This document shows positions 1 through 9,081 of a stretch of DNA of 64,000 nt, one piece after another; position 1 is the first letter of the stretch, and every line of letters starts with the position of its first letter. The translations under genes and the position numbers were made by a program. The notes under the pieces were generated by a model, which saw only the letters and a program-made list of their open reading frames with translations, did no database searches and was not told the DNA's origin. The DNA is taken from positions 1,798,001 to 1,862,000 of the forward strand of contig CP100465.1 in the NCBI GenBank assembly GCA_024227995.1, given 5' to 3'. This DNA is from Halomicrococcus gelatinilyticus. GTDB taxonomy: Archaea > Halobacteriota > Halobacteria > Halobacteriales > Haladaptataceae.

Positions 1-1
1 C

Positions 2-904
2 CGGCGACTCGTCAGCCTCGGCGAGGGGTTCACGCCGCTCGTCGACGCCGACGACTGGGACGCACAGTTCAAGCTCGACTGCGTGTTCCCCTCCGGGAGC
101 TTCAAGGACCGCGGCGCGACCGTCACCCTCTCGCGGGCCGCCGAACTCGGCGTCGAGACGGTGCTGGAGGATTCCTCGGGCAACGCCGGCGCGGCCATCG
201 CCCAGTACGCCGCCCGCGCGGACGTCGACGCCGACATCTACGTCCCGGCGGACGCCAAGCAGTCGAAGCTCGCCGCCATCGAGCGGGCGGGCGCCACGCC
301 GGTCCGCATCGAGGGGACCCGACAGGACGTGACCGACGCCTGCATCGACGCGGTCGAGTCGGGCGAGGGCTGGTACGCCAGCCACGCCTGGAACCCCGCC
401 TTCTTCGCCGGCACCCAGACGTTCGCGTTCGAGGTGGCCGCCCAGCGCGACTGGTCGGTCCCCGACGCGGTCGTCGCGCCGCTGGGCCACGGCACCCTCT
501 TCCTCGGCGCGTACCGCGGCTTCCGCGCGCTCTCCGACGCGGGGTGGACCGACGCGATGCCTCGTCTGCTCGGCGTGCAGGCCGCCGGCGTCGCCCCCGT
601 CGCGGCGGACCTCCACGAGGGGAGCGACGCCGAGCGCAACGACGTGGCCGACGGCATCCAGATAACCGACCCGGCGCGCGGCGACCAGATTCGCGACGCC
701 ATCGAAGCGACCGGCGGCGACGCCATCGCGCTCGACGCGGCGTCCACGCGCGACAGCCTCGACGCGCTCCACCGCTCGGGCTTCTACGTCGAACCGACCA
801 GCGCCGTCGCCGTCGCCGGCCTGCGAGCGTATCGCGAGCGCGACGTCCTCGACGAGGACGCGGACGTGGTGGTCGCGCTCACCGGCAGCGGCCTGAAGTC
901 GTAG
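2..904 (+). CDS. Threonine synthase-type PLP enzyme, 5'-truncated by window edge
   Basis: The reading frame is already open at base 2, so the true start lies outside the window. It begins with SLGEGFTPLV, the N-terminal signature of threonine synthases. The PLP lysine lies in GSFKDRG, followed by a substrate/PLP loop (EDSSGNAGAA), a glycine-rich phosphate-binding segment (PLGHGT) and the C-terminal LTGSGLKS. These are fold-type II PLP features. Threonine synthase converts O-phosphohomoserine to threonine in the cytoplasm. Haloarchaea carry several paralogues of this family, and some act on other substrates, so the exact reaction is inferred. About 300 residues are visible. The gene is followed by a long intergenic region with a repeat element and then thrS on the same strand. 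Confidence 0.8.
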   Translation, partial: RRLVSLGEGFTPLVDADDWDAQFKLDCVFPSGSFKDRGATVTLSRAAELGVETVLEDSSGNAGAAIAQYAARADVDADIYVPADAKQSKLAAIERAGATPVRIEGTRQDVTDACIDAVESGEGWYASHAWNPAFFAGTQTFAFEVAAQRDWSVPDAVVAPLGHGTLFLGAYRGFRALSDAGWTDAMPRLLGVQAAGVAPVAADLHEGSDAERNDVADGIQITDPARGDQIRDAIEATGGDAIALDAASTRDSLDALHRSGFYVEPTSAVAVAGLRAYRERDVLDEDADVVVALTGSGLKS

Positions 905-980
905 CGTATCTCGTTTCTGTAGCGACGTACTGGGCGAACGCGTTCGGAGAAGCGTCTGCTGATTCGGCGACGGTGCTGAC

Positions 981-1290
981 TGCCCCGAAAGCCCCGCGTG
1001 CTTGACTCCCCGGACTCGCTGCGCTCCTCGCCGCCTGCGGCGGCTGCGGTGCTTACATCGTCCAGGCACGTCGACCACGCGGCCCCTTTCAGTCCCGCCC
1101 GTTTCGGCTGCCCGGTCAAGCTACGCGGAGGGACTGAAAGGGGCCGAGTTGTCGGCGACTCCCGGCGACGTCGTCGTGAGCGAAGCGAGCGACGGCTCGG
1201 CGAGCGTGCTCGCCGGTGCAAGCACCACAGGTCGAAGACCGTGGAGCGCAGCGAGCCGCGGGAGCCGACAATTCGGGGGCTTTCGAGGCC
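981..1290. repeat. Intergenic repeat element, copy A, with 15-bp perfect inverted repeat
   Basis: This lies in a 717-bp gap (905-1621) between the first gene and thrS. Bases 1081-1095 (GGCCCCTTTCAGTCC) are the exact reverse complement of 1131-1145, with 35 bp between. Further on, 1161-1171 (CCCGGCGACGT) and the 19 bases 1246-1264 also occur in the element at 11864-12068, in the same order and followed by the same type of GGGCTTTCG segment. It is therefore one member of a dispersed family. Several long overlapping reading frames cross it, but none has haloarchaeal protein character. The boundaries are approximate. No transposase is present, so it looks like a non-autonomous or structural intergenic element. 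Confidence 0.6.
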
Positions 1291-1390
1291 GTCACGGCCG
1301 TTCCAGCAGAACGACTGCGCGACTCAATCACCTGCTGTCGTACGCCCGTCACGGGAGTGCGTCGGAACATCGTCTGCTGTCGGCCCCACA

Positions 1391-1621
1391 AGAGATTTAT
1401 AGCATTCCGCGACTATCACCGGTGAGCACACGATGGCTGGTGGCTGCTTTACACGCCGGGCGCTCGCCCGCTAATTCAGTAGTCACCACCATCGTCGATT
1501 CTCCGCCGGCTCTCGCACGCCCCCGGAGCGACGCGCTCCGAGACATCTATGGCGACGCGTCCCGGGGTCGTCGACCGCCATGCTCGCGGTCGAACGGGGA
1601 GCCGCAGCACCCGCTTCAACA
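1391..1621 (+). promoter_or_regulatory. thrS promoter and ~200-nt structured leader
   Basis: An AT-rich box (GATTTATAGC, about 1393-1402) looks like a TATA element and would start transcription near 1420-1425. That leaves about 200 nt of leader before thrS, long for a group in which most transcripts are leaderless. The leader can form three compact hairpins: 1457-1470 (CGGGCG/CGCCCG), 1524-1540 (CGGAGCG/CGCTCCG, 3-nt loop) and 1572-1592 (CGACCGC/GCGGTCG, 7-nt loop). A 13-codon frame at 1433-1474 is possible but has only one Thr. The promoter is supported by position and composition only. A regulatory role for the hairpins is an inference. Confidence 0.45.
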
Positions 1622-3565
1622 ATGTCACGACAGGATTCAGAGTCACGAGTAGTGGTATCGCTGCCAGACGGGTCCGAGCGCGCCTTCGGGGGACCCGTCA
1701 CGGTCGAGGACGTCGCCTACGACGTCGGCCCGGGGCTCGGCGACGACTGCGTCGCCGGCCTCGTCGACGGCGACCTGGTCGCGCCGGAGCACCGCATCGA
1801 GAACGACGCCGACCTCCGGGTCGTCACCCCCGACTCGGAGGCGTACCGGCGCGTCCGGCGCCACTCGGCGGCGCACGTGCTCGCGCAGGCAGTCCTTCGA
1901 CGATATCCCGACGCCGACCTCGCCATCGGTCCGCCGACGGACGAGGGGTTCTACTACGACTTCGACGGGGTCGAGGTCGACGAGGACGACCTCGAAGCCA
2001 TCGAGGCCGAGATGCGCGACATCGTCGAGGCCGACCACGACGTCGTCCGCGAGGAGGTCAGTCCCGAGCAAGCACGCGAACGCCTCGCCGACCAGCCGTA
2101 CAAGCGGGAACTGCTGGACGAGCTGGTCGACGCCGGCGAGCAGGTGACGTTCTACCGCCAGGGCGAGTTCGAAGACCTCTGTGCCGGTCCGCACGTCGCG
2201 TCGACGGGCGAGGTCGGCGCGGTGTCGCTGCTGGAGATCGCGGGCGCGTACTGGCGCGGCGACGAGGACGAGGCGATGCTCACGCGCATCTACGGCACGG
2301 CGTTCGGCTCCGAGTCGGACCTGGAGGAGTTCCTCGAACGCCGCCAGGAGGCCCGCGAGCGCGACCACCGGAAGATCGGCCGGGAGCTCGACCTGTTCTC
2401 GGTGCCGGACCACTCGCCGGGCTGCGTCCACTTCCACCCGAACGGGATGGCGATGCGTCGCGAACTGGAGGCGTACGTCCGCGCCCGGAACGACGACCTG
2501 GGGTACGACGAGGTGGCGACGCCGGAGCTCAACAAGGCCGACCTCTGGAAGCCGACGGGCCACTACGACGCGTTCCGCGAGGAGGGCGAGATGTTCGCGT
2601 GGGAGCAGGACGGGAACGAATACGGCCTGAAGCCGATGAACTGCGCGAACCACGCCCACCTGTACGACCGCCGGCGCTACTCCTACCGCGACCTGCCGGT
2701 CCGCTTCTCGGAGTTCGGCACCGTCTACCGCAACGAGCAGTCCGGCGAGCTGTCGGGGCTGCTCCGCGTCCGCCGGCTGACCCAGGACGACGGCCACGCG
2801 TTCCTCCGGCCCGACCAGCTCGAAGCGGAGCTCGAACGCACCATCCGCACCATCGAGGACATCTACGGCGACTTCGACCTGGAGGTGCTGTACAAGCTGG
2901 AGACGAAGGGCGAGAACGCGGTCGGCAGCGACGACGTCTGGGAGACGGCGACGGACGCCCTCCGGAGCGCGCTCGAATCCGAGGGGCTCGACTACGAGGT
3001 CGAGGACGGCGAGGCCGCCTTCTACGGCCCGAAGATCGGACTCGACGTCCGCGACGCCATCGGCCGCGAGTGGACCATCGGCACCGTGCAGGTGGACTTC
3101 AACATCCCGGCGCGCCTCGACCTCGTCTACGTCGACGAGGACAACGAGGAGCGCCGCCCGGTGATGGTCCACCGCGCGCTGCTGGGGTCGCTGGAGCGCT
3201 TCCTGGGCGTGCTCGTCGAGCACTTCGGCGGCGACTTCCCGCCGTGGCTCGCGCCAGAGCAGGTGCGCGTGCTGCCGATCAGCGAGGACGACCGCGCGTA
3301 CGCTCACGAGGTGGCCGACGCGCTCGACGAGTTCCGCGTCGCGGTGGAGGACCGCGACTGGACGCTCGGCAAGAAGATCCGGACGGCACACGACGACCGT
3401 GTCCCGTACATGCTCGTCGTCGGCAGTGACGAAGCCGCGGCCGGCACGGTGTCCGTGCGCGACCGCGCGGAGCGCGAACGCGGCGACGTCGACCTCGCCG
3501 ACTTCCGCGAGCGACTCCAGCGGGAGTGTGCCGAGAAACGGCTCGACCCCGGCGTGATACGGTGA
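1622..3565 (+). CDS. thrS: Threonyl-tRNA synthetase
   Basis: This is a cytoplasmic class II aminoacyl-tRNA synthetase that charges tRNA-Thr. At 647 aa it has the bacterial-type layout: an N-terminal TGS-like region (about 1-60), an editing-type N2 domain with HSAAHVL, then the catalytic core with motif 2 (TVYRNEQSGELSG), the zinc-ligand region MNCANHAHLY, QDDGHAF and motif 3 (VHRALLGSLERF), and a C-terminal anticodon-binding domain ending in GVIR. The ATG at 1622 is preferred over one at 1580 because the TGS domain begins directly after it and the extra 14 residues are low-complexity. It stands alone behind a long leader. Confidence 0.95.
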   Translation: MSRQDSESRVVVSLPDGSERAFGGPVTVEDVAYDVGPGLGDDCVAGLVDGDLVAPEHRIENDADLRVVTPDSEAYRRVRRHSAAHVLAQAVLRRYPDADLAIGPPTDEGFYYDFDGVEVDEDDLEAIEAEMRDIVEADHDVVREEVSPEQARERLADQPYKRELLDELVDAGEQVTFYRQGEFEDLCAGPHVASTGEVGAVSLLEIAGAYWRGDEDEAMLTRIYGTAFGSESDLEEFLERRQEARERDHRKIGRELDLFSVPDHSPGCVHFHPNGMAMRRELEAYVRARNDDLGYDEVATPELNKADLWKPTGHYDAFREEGEMFAWEQDGNEYGLKPMNCANHAHLYDRRRYSYRDLPVRFSEFGTVYRNEQSGELSGLLRVRRLTQDDGHAFLRPDQLEAELERTIRTIEDIYGDFDLEVLYKLETKGENAVGSDDVWETATDALRSALESEGLDYEVEDGEAAFYGPKIGLDVRDAIGREWTIGTVQVDFNIPARLDLVYVDEDNEERRPVMVHRALLGSLERFLGVLVEHFGGDFPPWLAPEQVRVLPISEDDRAYAHEVADALDEFRVAVEDRDWTLGKKIRTAHDDRVPYMLVVGSDEAAAGTVSVRDRAERERGDVDLADFRERLQRECAEKRLDPGVIR

Positions 3566-3856
3566 TATCGACCGGTGCCGGTCCGAAGTGGCGCTCGGCG
3601 GCTCCCGGCCCCGGTGGCTGGCCGGGCGACGGCAATCAGTTCTTCAGTCGTCGACTGCATCACGTCCTCGTTGTCTGGAACCGAACGCCGCTGTTCCGGG
3701 CGTCGTTGGGCGATTCCCCCGCAGTCGATCGGTCTGGCGCACGCTCGGGCCTCCTCGACTATCGGATGCGTGCTGGACTCTTTCTCGACGCCCACCTCTT
3801 TTGCGGGCGGAAAACAGTCCCCAAGAACATTTAACTGGTGGCTGTCATGTCGTGGT

Positions 3857-4129
3857 ATGAATCGTGTCCTCCTGTACTATGCGTCACAGGTCGTCACCGG
3901 TGGCGCCTTCGTCTTCTTGGCCGCATCGAACGCGCTCTCGAACGGCGCCGGTGTCAGCATCCCCACGGTGCTGATGATAATCGGCGGTGCAGGGATGATT
4001 CTCGGGAGCGGCTACCACGTGCTGCATTCGAACTACGACCGCGTCGAACTGGGCACGACCACGTTCTGGCTCGCTATCGTGGGGGCGGTACTCGTCCTCG
4101 TCGCCGCAGTGCTGTCGGTCGCGTTCTGA
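3857..4129 (+). CDS. Small membrane protein, three predicted helices
   Basis: This 90-aa protein is not one I can name. It has three hydrophobic stretches: about residues 5-25 (with the Ala/Gly-rich GGAFVFLAASNAL), 34-55 (TVLMIIGGAGMILGSGYHVL) and 69-89 (FWLAIVGAVLVLVAAVLSVA). A short polar hinge (HSNYDRVELG) separates helices two and three. The ATG at 3857 is chosen because the first helix follows immediately and an AT-rich box (ACATTTAACT, about 3828-3837) lies about 25 nt upstream, consistent with a leaderless transcript. The upstream in-frame extension looks like non-coding sequence. Nothing in the neighbours suggests a function. Confidence 0.65.
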   Translation: MNRVLLYYASQVVTGGAFVFLAASNALSNGAGVSIPTVLMIIGGAGMILGSGYHVLHSNYDRVELGTTTFWLAIVGAVLVLVAAVLSVAF

Positions 4130-4281
4130 CCCTCCCCGAAGACGTCCTGCCTGGAGATGCGAGTGCGCCGAGAAGCGACTCGAACCGACGTTCCTGGCCG
4201 ACGGGTGATGCACGCTCCTGGCTAGATTCTCGCCGTCTCCCATCGAAGTGTTCAAGGTCGCGAAACCGTGAGTAACGGGGT

Positions 4282-4995
4282 ATGAACCGCGCAGAGAAGG
4301 CGAGCTTGCAGTTGCAGGCCGTCTCCGTCCTCCGGATGCTGAAGGAGACGCGGACCTACGACGAGCTCGCAGAGGTGACCGGCCTCCCCGCCGGCGACCT
4401 GAACCGCTACGTGAACGGGCACGTCCTGCCGAGCGCCGACCGCGCCGAGACGGTCGTGGAGGGCGTCGGCCGCGAGGAACTCGCCGAGGAGCTCCAGGCC
4501 CGGACGCGCAGGGACAGCGAGGGGTACGTCGACAACTCCGGCGTCGTCTTCGACCAGCAGTTCCTCGACCTCGTCGCGCCCGTGGCGGCGGAGACGTTCG
4601 ACTTCGACCGCCCCGACGTGGTGCTCACCGCGGCGACGGACGGCATCACGCTCGCGGCGGCGATGGCGAGCTACTTCGGCGCCCGCTCGGCGTACGCCAA
4701 GAAGGGCAAGGAGACGGCCGTCGAGGAGTTCATCGAGTCGCGTCAGCGGCTAGCGTCCGGCATCGAACTCACCTACTACCTCCCGTCGTCGGCCGTCGCT
4801 CCCGGCGAGTCGGTGCTCGTCGTCGACGACCTCATCCGCTCGGGCGAGACCCAGGAACTGCTGCTCGACATCGCCGAGCGCGCGGACGCCGAGGTGGCGG
4901 GCGTCTTCGCGCTCATCGCCGCCGGCGAGGAGGGCATCGACCGCGCGAAGGGGCGCACGGACGCGCCGGTCGGCGCGCTGACGACGTTCGAGTGA
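4282..4995 (+). CDS. HTH-phosphoribosyltransferase-like transcriptional regulator
   Basis: The 237-aa protein joins an N-terminal helix-turn-helix-like region (residues about 10-50, YDELAEVTGLPAGDLNRYVN) to a phosphoribosyltransferase fold. The fold shows the PRPP-binding loop VLVVDDLIRSGET. Haloarchaeal regulators of this design (GfcR/PurR-like) use the PRT domain as a sensor, not an enzyme. The gene sits about 250 bp upstream of an NCS2 nucleobase permease on the same strand, which suggests control of purine uptake or salvage. A real hypoxanthine/adenine phosphoribosyltransferase activity cannot be excluded, because the PRPP loop is intact. The regulatory assignment rests on domain order and context. 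Confidence 0.75.
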   Translation: MNRAEKASLQLQAVSVLRMLKETRTYDELAEVTGLPAGDLNRYVNGHVLPSADRAETVVEGVGREELAEELQARTRRDSEGYVDNSGVVFDQQFLDLVAPVAAETFDFDRPDVVLTAATDGITLAAAMASYFGARSAYAKKGKETAVEEFIESRQRLASGIELTYYLPSSAVAPGESVLVVDDLIRSGETQELLLDIAERADAEVAGVFALIAAGEEGIDRAKGRTDAPVGALTTFE

Positions 4996-5040
4996 CCGGC
5001 GACGACGTTCTCGCCACTTTCGTCCGGCTGCTAGATGGCA

Positions 5041-5210
5041 GAAACGAACGCTCGCCCTAAAATTACGAACGTTCACGAACTTGAATGATGGTCGTCGGGC
5101 CGCGAGCGTCCTGACGGCGGACAGCCTGGATCTGTCTGTGCCCTCCGACGACGGCGCGTGTTGAACGTTCGTGTATAGGATTGTCGCCGATGGACGGAAA
5201 TACTTAAATG
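5041..5210 (+). promoter_or_regulatory. Permease promoter with GAACGTTC-type motifs
   Basis: A strong TATA-like box, TACTTAAA (5201-5208), lies about 36 nt before the ATG at 5241. It would place the transcript start near 5230. Upstream are palindrome-like motifs: ACGAACGTTCACGAAC (5065-5080) and TTGAACGTTCGTG (5161-5173), plus AAACGAACG (5042-5050). They share the core CGAAC/GTTCG and recall the CGAAC-centred boxes of purine regulators in other microbes. Given the adjacent PRT-type regulator, they are candidate operator sites. The repeats are visible, but the binding partner is inferred. Confidence 0.45.
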
Positions 5211-5240
5211 CCTGCTATTCTCGATGCTCAAACGTGCATC

Positions 5241-6650
5241 ATGGGCGCACTATCTGAGTACTTCGGCTTCGAGGAGAACGACACCGACCTCGCCACCGAG
5301 GTCATCGCGGGCATCACCACGTTCCTGACGATGTCGTACATCGTCGTGGTGAACCCCGCCATCATGACACAGTTCCCCGGCGAGGACGGCAAGCCGGGCA
5401 TCGCAATCCAGGGCTACTCGCCGATGGAGGTCCAGCAGATGCTCGCCGTCGTCACCATCCTGGCGTCGGCGGTCGCCATCTTCGTGATGGCGTTCTACGC
5501 CAACCGGCCGTTCGGACAGGCGCCGGGCCTCGGCCTGAACGCCTTCTTCGCGTTCACCGTCGTCGGGGCGCTGGGCATCCCGTGGCAGACGGCGCTCGCC
5601 GCCGTGGTCACCGAGGGCATCATCTTCATCATCCTCACTGCCATCGGCGCGCGTGAGTACATCATCCGCCTGTTCCCCGAACCGGTGAAGTTCGCCGTCG
5701 GGACGGGCATCGGACTGTTCCTCGCCATCATCGGCCTCGAGGAGATGTACGTCGTCGTCGACGACCCGGCGACGCTGATCACGCTGGGCAACCTCGCACA
5801 GGACCCCATCGCCATCATCTCGATCGTCGGTCTGTTCCTGACGCTCGCACTGTACGCACGGGGTATCCCCGGGTCGATCGTCCTCGGCGTCGTCCTGACG
5901 AGCGCCGCCGGCTGGGTGGCCTCCTCGATGGGCGTCGAGAGCGTCCACCCGACCGCGCCGCTCGCGCCCTCTATCCCGAGCCCGCAGTACGACATCACGC
6001 CGCTCGTCGGCGCGTTCCTGGATGGCTTCGGGAACGTCGACGCGTTCGCGTTCTCGCTCGTCGTGTTCACGTTCTTCTTCGTGGACTTCTTCGACACCGC
6101 CGGCACGCTGACCGGCGTCGGCCAGGTGGCCGGCTTCCTCGACGAGGACGGCAATCTCCCCGACATCGACAAGCCGCTGATGGCCGACGCCATCGGCACG
6201 ACCGTCGGTGGGATGCTCGGCACGTCGACGGTGACGACGTACATCGAGTCCGCGACCGGCGTCGAGGAGGGCGGCCGCACGGGCATGACCGCGCTCGTCG
6301 TCGGCCTCCTGTTCCTCGCGGCGCTCGCCGTCGTCCCGCTCGCGGCCGCGGTGCCGCTGTACGCCTCCCACATCGCACTGGTGGTCGTCGCCATCATCAT
6401 GCTCGGCAACGTCACCGACATCGACTGGGACGACATCACCTACGCCGTTCCGGCGGGCATGACCATCATCATCATGCCGCTGACGTTCTCCATCGCCTAC
6501 GGCATCGCGGCGGGCATCGTCAGCTACCCCATCGTGAAGACGGCGACCGGCGAGTGGCGCGACGTGCGCCTCGGCCAGTGGCTGCTCGCGCTCGCGTTCG
6601 TCGTCTACTTCTTCGTCCGCACGAGCGGCATCCTCCAGGCACAGGTCTGA
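5241..6650 (+). CDS. NCS2-family (AzgA/PbuG-type) nucleobase permease
   Basis: This is a polytopic membrane transporter of 469 aa from the chosen start, probably importing purine bases such as adenine, guanine or hypoxanthine by proton symport. Family marks include the N-terminal EVIAGITTFLTMSYIVVVNP, the GQAPGLGLNAFFAF signature and FFVDFFDTAGTLTGVG. It has around 12-14 hydrophobic segments. The ATG at 5241 (MGALSEYFGF) is preferred over 5208. A TATA-like box at 5201-5208 makes 5208 too close to be transcribed with its codon, and homologues begin near this motif. A pyrimidine-rich stretch (6736-6775) after the stop could serve as a terminator. The likely regulator lies upstream. Confidence 0.9.
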   Translation: MGALSEYFGFEENDTDLATEVIAGITTFLTMSYIVVVNPAIMTQFPGEDGKPGIAIQGYSPMEVQQMLAVVTILASAVAIFVMAFYANRPFGQAPGLGLNAFFAFTVVGALGIPWQTALAAVVTEGIIFIILTAIGAREYIIRLFPEPVKFAVGTGIGLFLAIIGLEEMYVVVDDPATLITLGNLAQDPIAIISIVGLFLTLALYARGIPGSIVLGVVLTSAAGWVASSMGVESVHPTAPLAPSIPSPQYDITPLVGAFLDGFGNVDAFAFSLVVFTFFFVDFFDTAGTLTGVGQVAGFLDEDGNLPDIDKPLMADAIGTTVGGMLGTSTVTTYIESATGVEEGGRTGMTALVVGLLFLAALAVVPLAAAVPLYASHIALVVVAIIMLGNVTDIDWDDITYAVPAGMTIIIMPLTFSIAYGIAAGIVSYPIVKTATGEWRDVRLGQWLLALAFVVYFFVRTSGILQAQV

Positions 6651-6881
6651 GACTGCTCGCGCGAGGACCCCGATTCCACCTCTCGCACCGCGCCGTCGAC
6701 GATTCGCGGTGTCGCCCCGCTCCTCCCCGCCCGCTGTTGGCTTTCTTTCCGCTCTCGCTGTTCTCCTCTCGGTAGCGTCGCCGCTTCGCTGGCCGTCGAC
6801 CCACGAGAAACACAGGTTGCCGCGTCGCCTCGTCGTGTAGCTTCGTCGCCGCGTCGCCTCGTCGTCCTCTCCCGGGTCGCC

Positions 6882-7712
6882 CTACCGCGAGAGGACGGCC
6901 CGGGCCGCGAACAGCAGGTTCTCCTTGCGCTCCATCACGCGCCGGTAGAAGTACGAGAGCCACTTGCCACCGTAGGGGACGTACTGCCAGACCTCGTAGT
7001 CCTCGGCGAGTTCGTACTGGGCGTCCTCGCGCACCCCCATCAGCATCTGGATCTCGAAGTCGGTACCGTACTCCTCGTGGAGTTCCCTGGCGTGCTCGAT
7101 CATCGCGGGGTCGTGGCTGCCGACCGCGATGCCGCCGTCGAACTCCCGGAACATGTACTCCAGGTACTCGCGGTACACCTCGTCGACGCGCGCCTTGTCC
7201 TTGTACGCTATCTCCGCGGGTTCGTCGTACGCGCCCTTGACGAGGCGGACCTTGCCCGGCACGTCCGCGAGGCGTTCGAGGTCCGCCTCGGTGCGCTTGA
7301 GGTTCGCCTGGACGCAGACGCCGATGCCGCCCTCGTGTTCGTACGCGAGCTGTTCGAAGGTGTCGAGGGTCGCGTCGGTCGTCTCGTGGTCCTCCATGTC
7401 CATCCAGACGAACGCGTCGTCGGCGGCGTCGGCGATGCGCTCCATGTTCTCGCGGTAGACGTGCGTGCCGACGTCGAGGCCGACCTGCGACGGCTTGACG
7501 GAGACGCACGCGGAGACGTCCGAGCGCTCGATGTCGTCCAGCAGGCGGAGGTACGCCTCGGCGTCCTCGTCGGCTGCCCGCCGGTCGTCGTAGTGCTCGC
7601 CGAGCAGGTTCAGGATGACGTTGACGTCGCGCTCGTTCATCGCCCGCGCGTGGTCCAGCGCCTCCGCTGGCGTCTCGCCGGCGACGAACTTGCTCGCGAT
7701 CGGGGGTATCAT
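6882..7712 (-). CDS. Proline dehydrogenase
   Basis: This 276-aa protein has the FAD-dependent proline dehydrogenase TIM-barrel pattern. It shows an N-terminal ALDHARAMNERDVNVILNLLGEH region, a barrel core with QANLKRTEADLERL, the diagnostic RLVKGAYDEP, GSHDPAMIEHA and the C-terminal YVPYGGKWLSYFYRR. It oxidises L-proline to pyrroline-5-carboxylate as the first step of proline catabolism. The ATG at 7712 is preferred because a TATA-like box (7738-7749, read on the minus strand) lies about 27-36 nt upstream. Extending the frame further gives low-complexity Arg-rich sequence. No pyrroline-5-carboxylate dehydrogenase gene is adjacent. It diverges from carS. Confidence 0.88.
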   Translation of the reverse strand: MIPPIASKFVAGETPAEALDHARAMNERDVNVILNLLGEHYDDRRAADEDAEAYLRLLDDIERSDVSACVSVKPSQVGLDVGTHVYRENMERIADAADDAFVWMDMEDHETTDATLDTFEQLAYEHEGGIGVCVQANLKRTEADLERLADVPGKVRLVKGAYDEPAEIAYKDKARVDEVYREYLEYMFREFDGGIAVGSHDPAMIEHARELHEEYGTDFEIQMLMGVREDAQYELAEDYEVWQYVPYGGKWLSYFYRRVMERKENLLFAARAVLSR

Positions 7713-7862
7713 GGCCGTGCGTTTGCACGCCCACGTCTTATTAGTATATAGTCCGCCCGTTCGCGAGCGCAACCTCCGGTTCGACGGTCGACCTCGGGTT
7801 TCGCCTTCCGCCGCCGGAGCGAATCTCCGATTCTTAAGGTACGCCCGTTCGCCTATCCGACC

Positions 7863-8408
7863 ATGGACGTGTTCGAAGTCGTGGTCGTTGCGTTCTGGGC
7901 GATGCTCCCCGCCTACGTGCCGAACAACGTCGCGGTCCTGGCGGGCGGCGGCGCGCCCATCGACGGCGGCCGGACCTGGCGCGGGCGTCGACTCCTCGGC
8001 GACGGGAAGACGTGGCGCGGCACCGCCGCAGGCGTCGCGGGCGGCGCCCTGCTCGCGCTCGCGCTGAACGCGGTCCGCTCTCCGGCGGGCGACGCGGTCG
8101 GCGTCGCGCTCCCGGCGTTCCCGCTCGCCGTCGTCGTCGCGCTCCCGGCGGGCGCGATGGCCGGCGACATCCTCGCGTCGTTCCTCAAGCGCCGGACGGG
8201 CCGCGAGCGCGGCGCAGCGTTCCCCGGCCTCGACCAGCTGGACTTCGTCGTGCTGGCGCTGCTGTTCTCGCTGGTCGCCGCGCCCGGGTGGACGACCGAC
8301 ACGTTCACCCTCCCGGTACTGGCCGTCGTCGTCGTGGTGACGCCGCTGCTCCACCTGTCGACGAACGCGGGCGCCTACGCGCTCGGGCTGAAGGACGAGC
8401 CGTGGTGA
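7863..8408 (+). CDS. carS: CDP-archaeol synthase
   Basis: This 181-aa integral membrane enzyme transfers CTP to 2,3-bis-O-geranylgeranylglyceryl phosphate, giving CDP-archaeol, the precursor of archaeal polar lipids. The conserved N-terminal region [16 protein letters not shown] and the GDGKTWRG motif mark the family. There are about four or five hydrophobic helices. A TATA-like TTCTTAAGG at 7831-7839 lies about 27 nt before the ATG, so the message is probably leaderless. It diverges from proline dehydrogenase, with no functional link evident. Confidence 0.93.
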   Translation: MDVFEVVVVAFWAMLPAYVPNNVAVLAGGGAPIDGGRTWRGRRLLGDGKTWRGTAAGVAGGALLALALNAVRSPAGDAVGVALPAFPLAVVVALPAGAMAGDILASFLKRRTGRERGAAFPGLDQLDFVVLALLFSLVAAPGWTTDTFTLPVLAVVVVVTPLLHLSTNAGAYALGLKDEPW

Positions 8409-8442
8409 CGGCGTTCCACCGCTCGTCGCTCCGCCGTCCGTA

Positions 8443-9081
8443 CTAGCGCTGGCGTATGCGCTCTATCTCGGCCGTCGTCCGCGTCTCGAAGAACGCCGTG
8501 ACGGGGACCAGCAGGACCCAGGTGGCGATGGCCAACAGCGGGTCGGCGAGCGCGACGCCCATGGAGAGCAGGAAGACCAGCGGCGAGGCGACGAACCGGG
8601 CCGCCTGTATCCCGACGAGCCGCGAGGTGAGGCCCTCCGCGACGAGGTCCTTGCGGGCCGCGTAGGCCCACGTCGTAGCGAGCACGAAACCGGTGAGCGC
8701 CTGCGCCCCCGCGTAGAACATCACGCCGAAGCGGCCGGGGTAGGTGCTGAACATCGCCGTCGCGTAGGGGAGGAACCCCACGACGAGCAAGAAGAGGAGG
8801 TTCAGCCACAGCAGCGGGCGGTCGTGCCGGTCGACGTAGGCGAACACGCGCCGGTGGAGTATCCAGTAGAGGCCGATGACCAGGAAGCTGAGCACGTAGC
8901 CGAAGAACTCCTGCCACTGCTCGACGACGAGCGACGGTAGATCGGAGGTCGAGGCCCCCGGCGGGAGCGTCGGCACCGTTATCTCGAGGACCAGCAGCGT
9001 GATGACGATGGCGAAGACACCGTCGCTCAGGGCGATGAGACGCCCCGTCTCCGCGGACTCCCGCTCGACCCCCTTCGACAT
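8443..9081 (-). CDS. TMEM175/DUF1211-like membrane protein (putative potassium channel)
   Basis: The 212-aa membrane protein carries the DUF1211 signature near its N-terminus (ALSDGVFAIVITLLVLEI, residues about 15-32) and about six hydrophobic helices. In this family the first-helix motif lines a potassium-selective pore, and prokaryotic members have one six-helix unit per chain, as here. The ATG at 9081 (MSKGVERES) is chosen because the extra 17 residues from 9132 are basic and unlike the family. Channel activity is inferred from the family. It is transcribed toward the end of carS, and the two genes converge with about 34 bp between their stops. Confidence 0.75.
   Translation of the reverse strand: MSKGVERESAETGRLIALSDGVFAIVITLLVLEITVPTLPPGASTSDLPSLVVEQWQEFFGYVLSFLVIGLYWILHRRVFAYVDRHDRPLLWLNLLFLLVVGFLPYATAMFSTYPGRFGVMFYAGAQALTGFVLATTWAYAARKDLVAEGLTSRLVGIQAARFVASPLVFLLSMGVALADPLLAIATWVLLVPVTAFFETRTTAEIERIRQR

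Noticed and set aside
1433-1474. 13-codon thrS leader peptide (MAGGCFTRRALAR)
   Set aside because: It has only one Thr codon, so it does not fit a Thr-sensing leader. The structured leader itself is kept as a finding.
1549-3429. 626-codon plus-strand frame overlapping thrS
   Set aside because: It is Arg-rich, repetitive translation of thrS in another frame. The thrS frame has all synthetase motifs.
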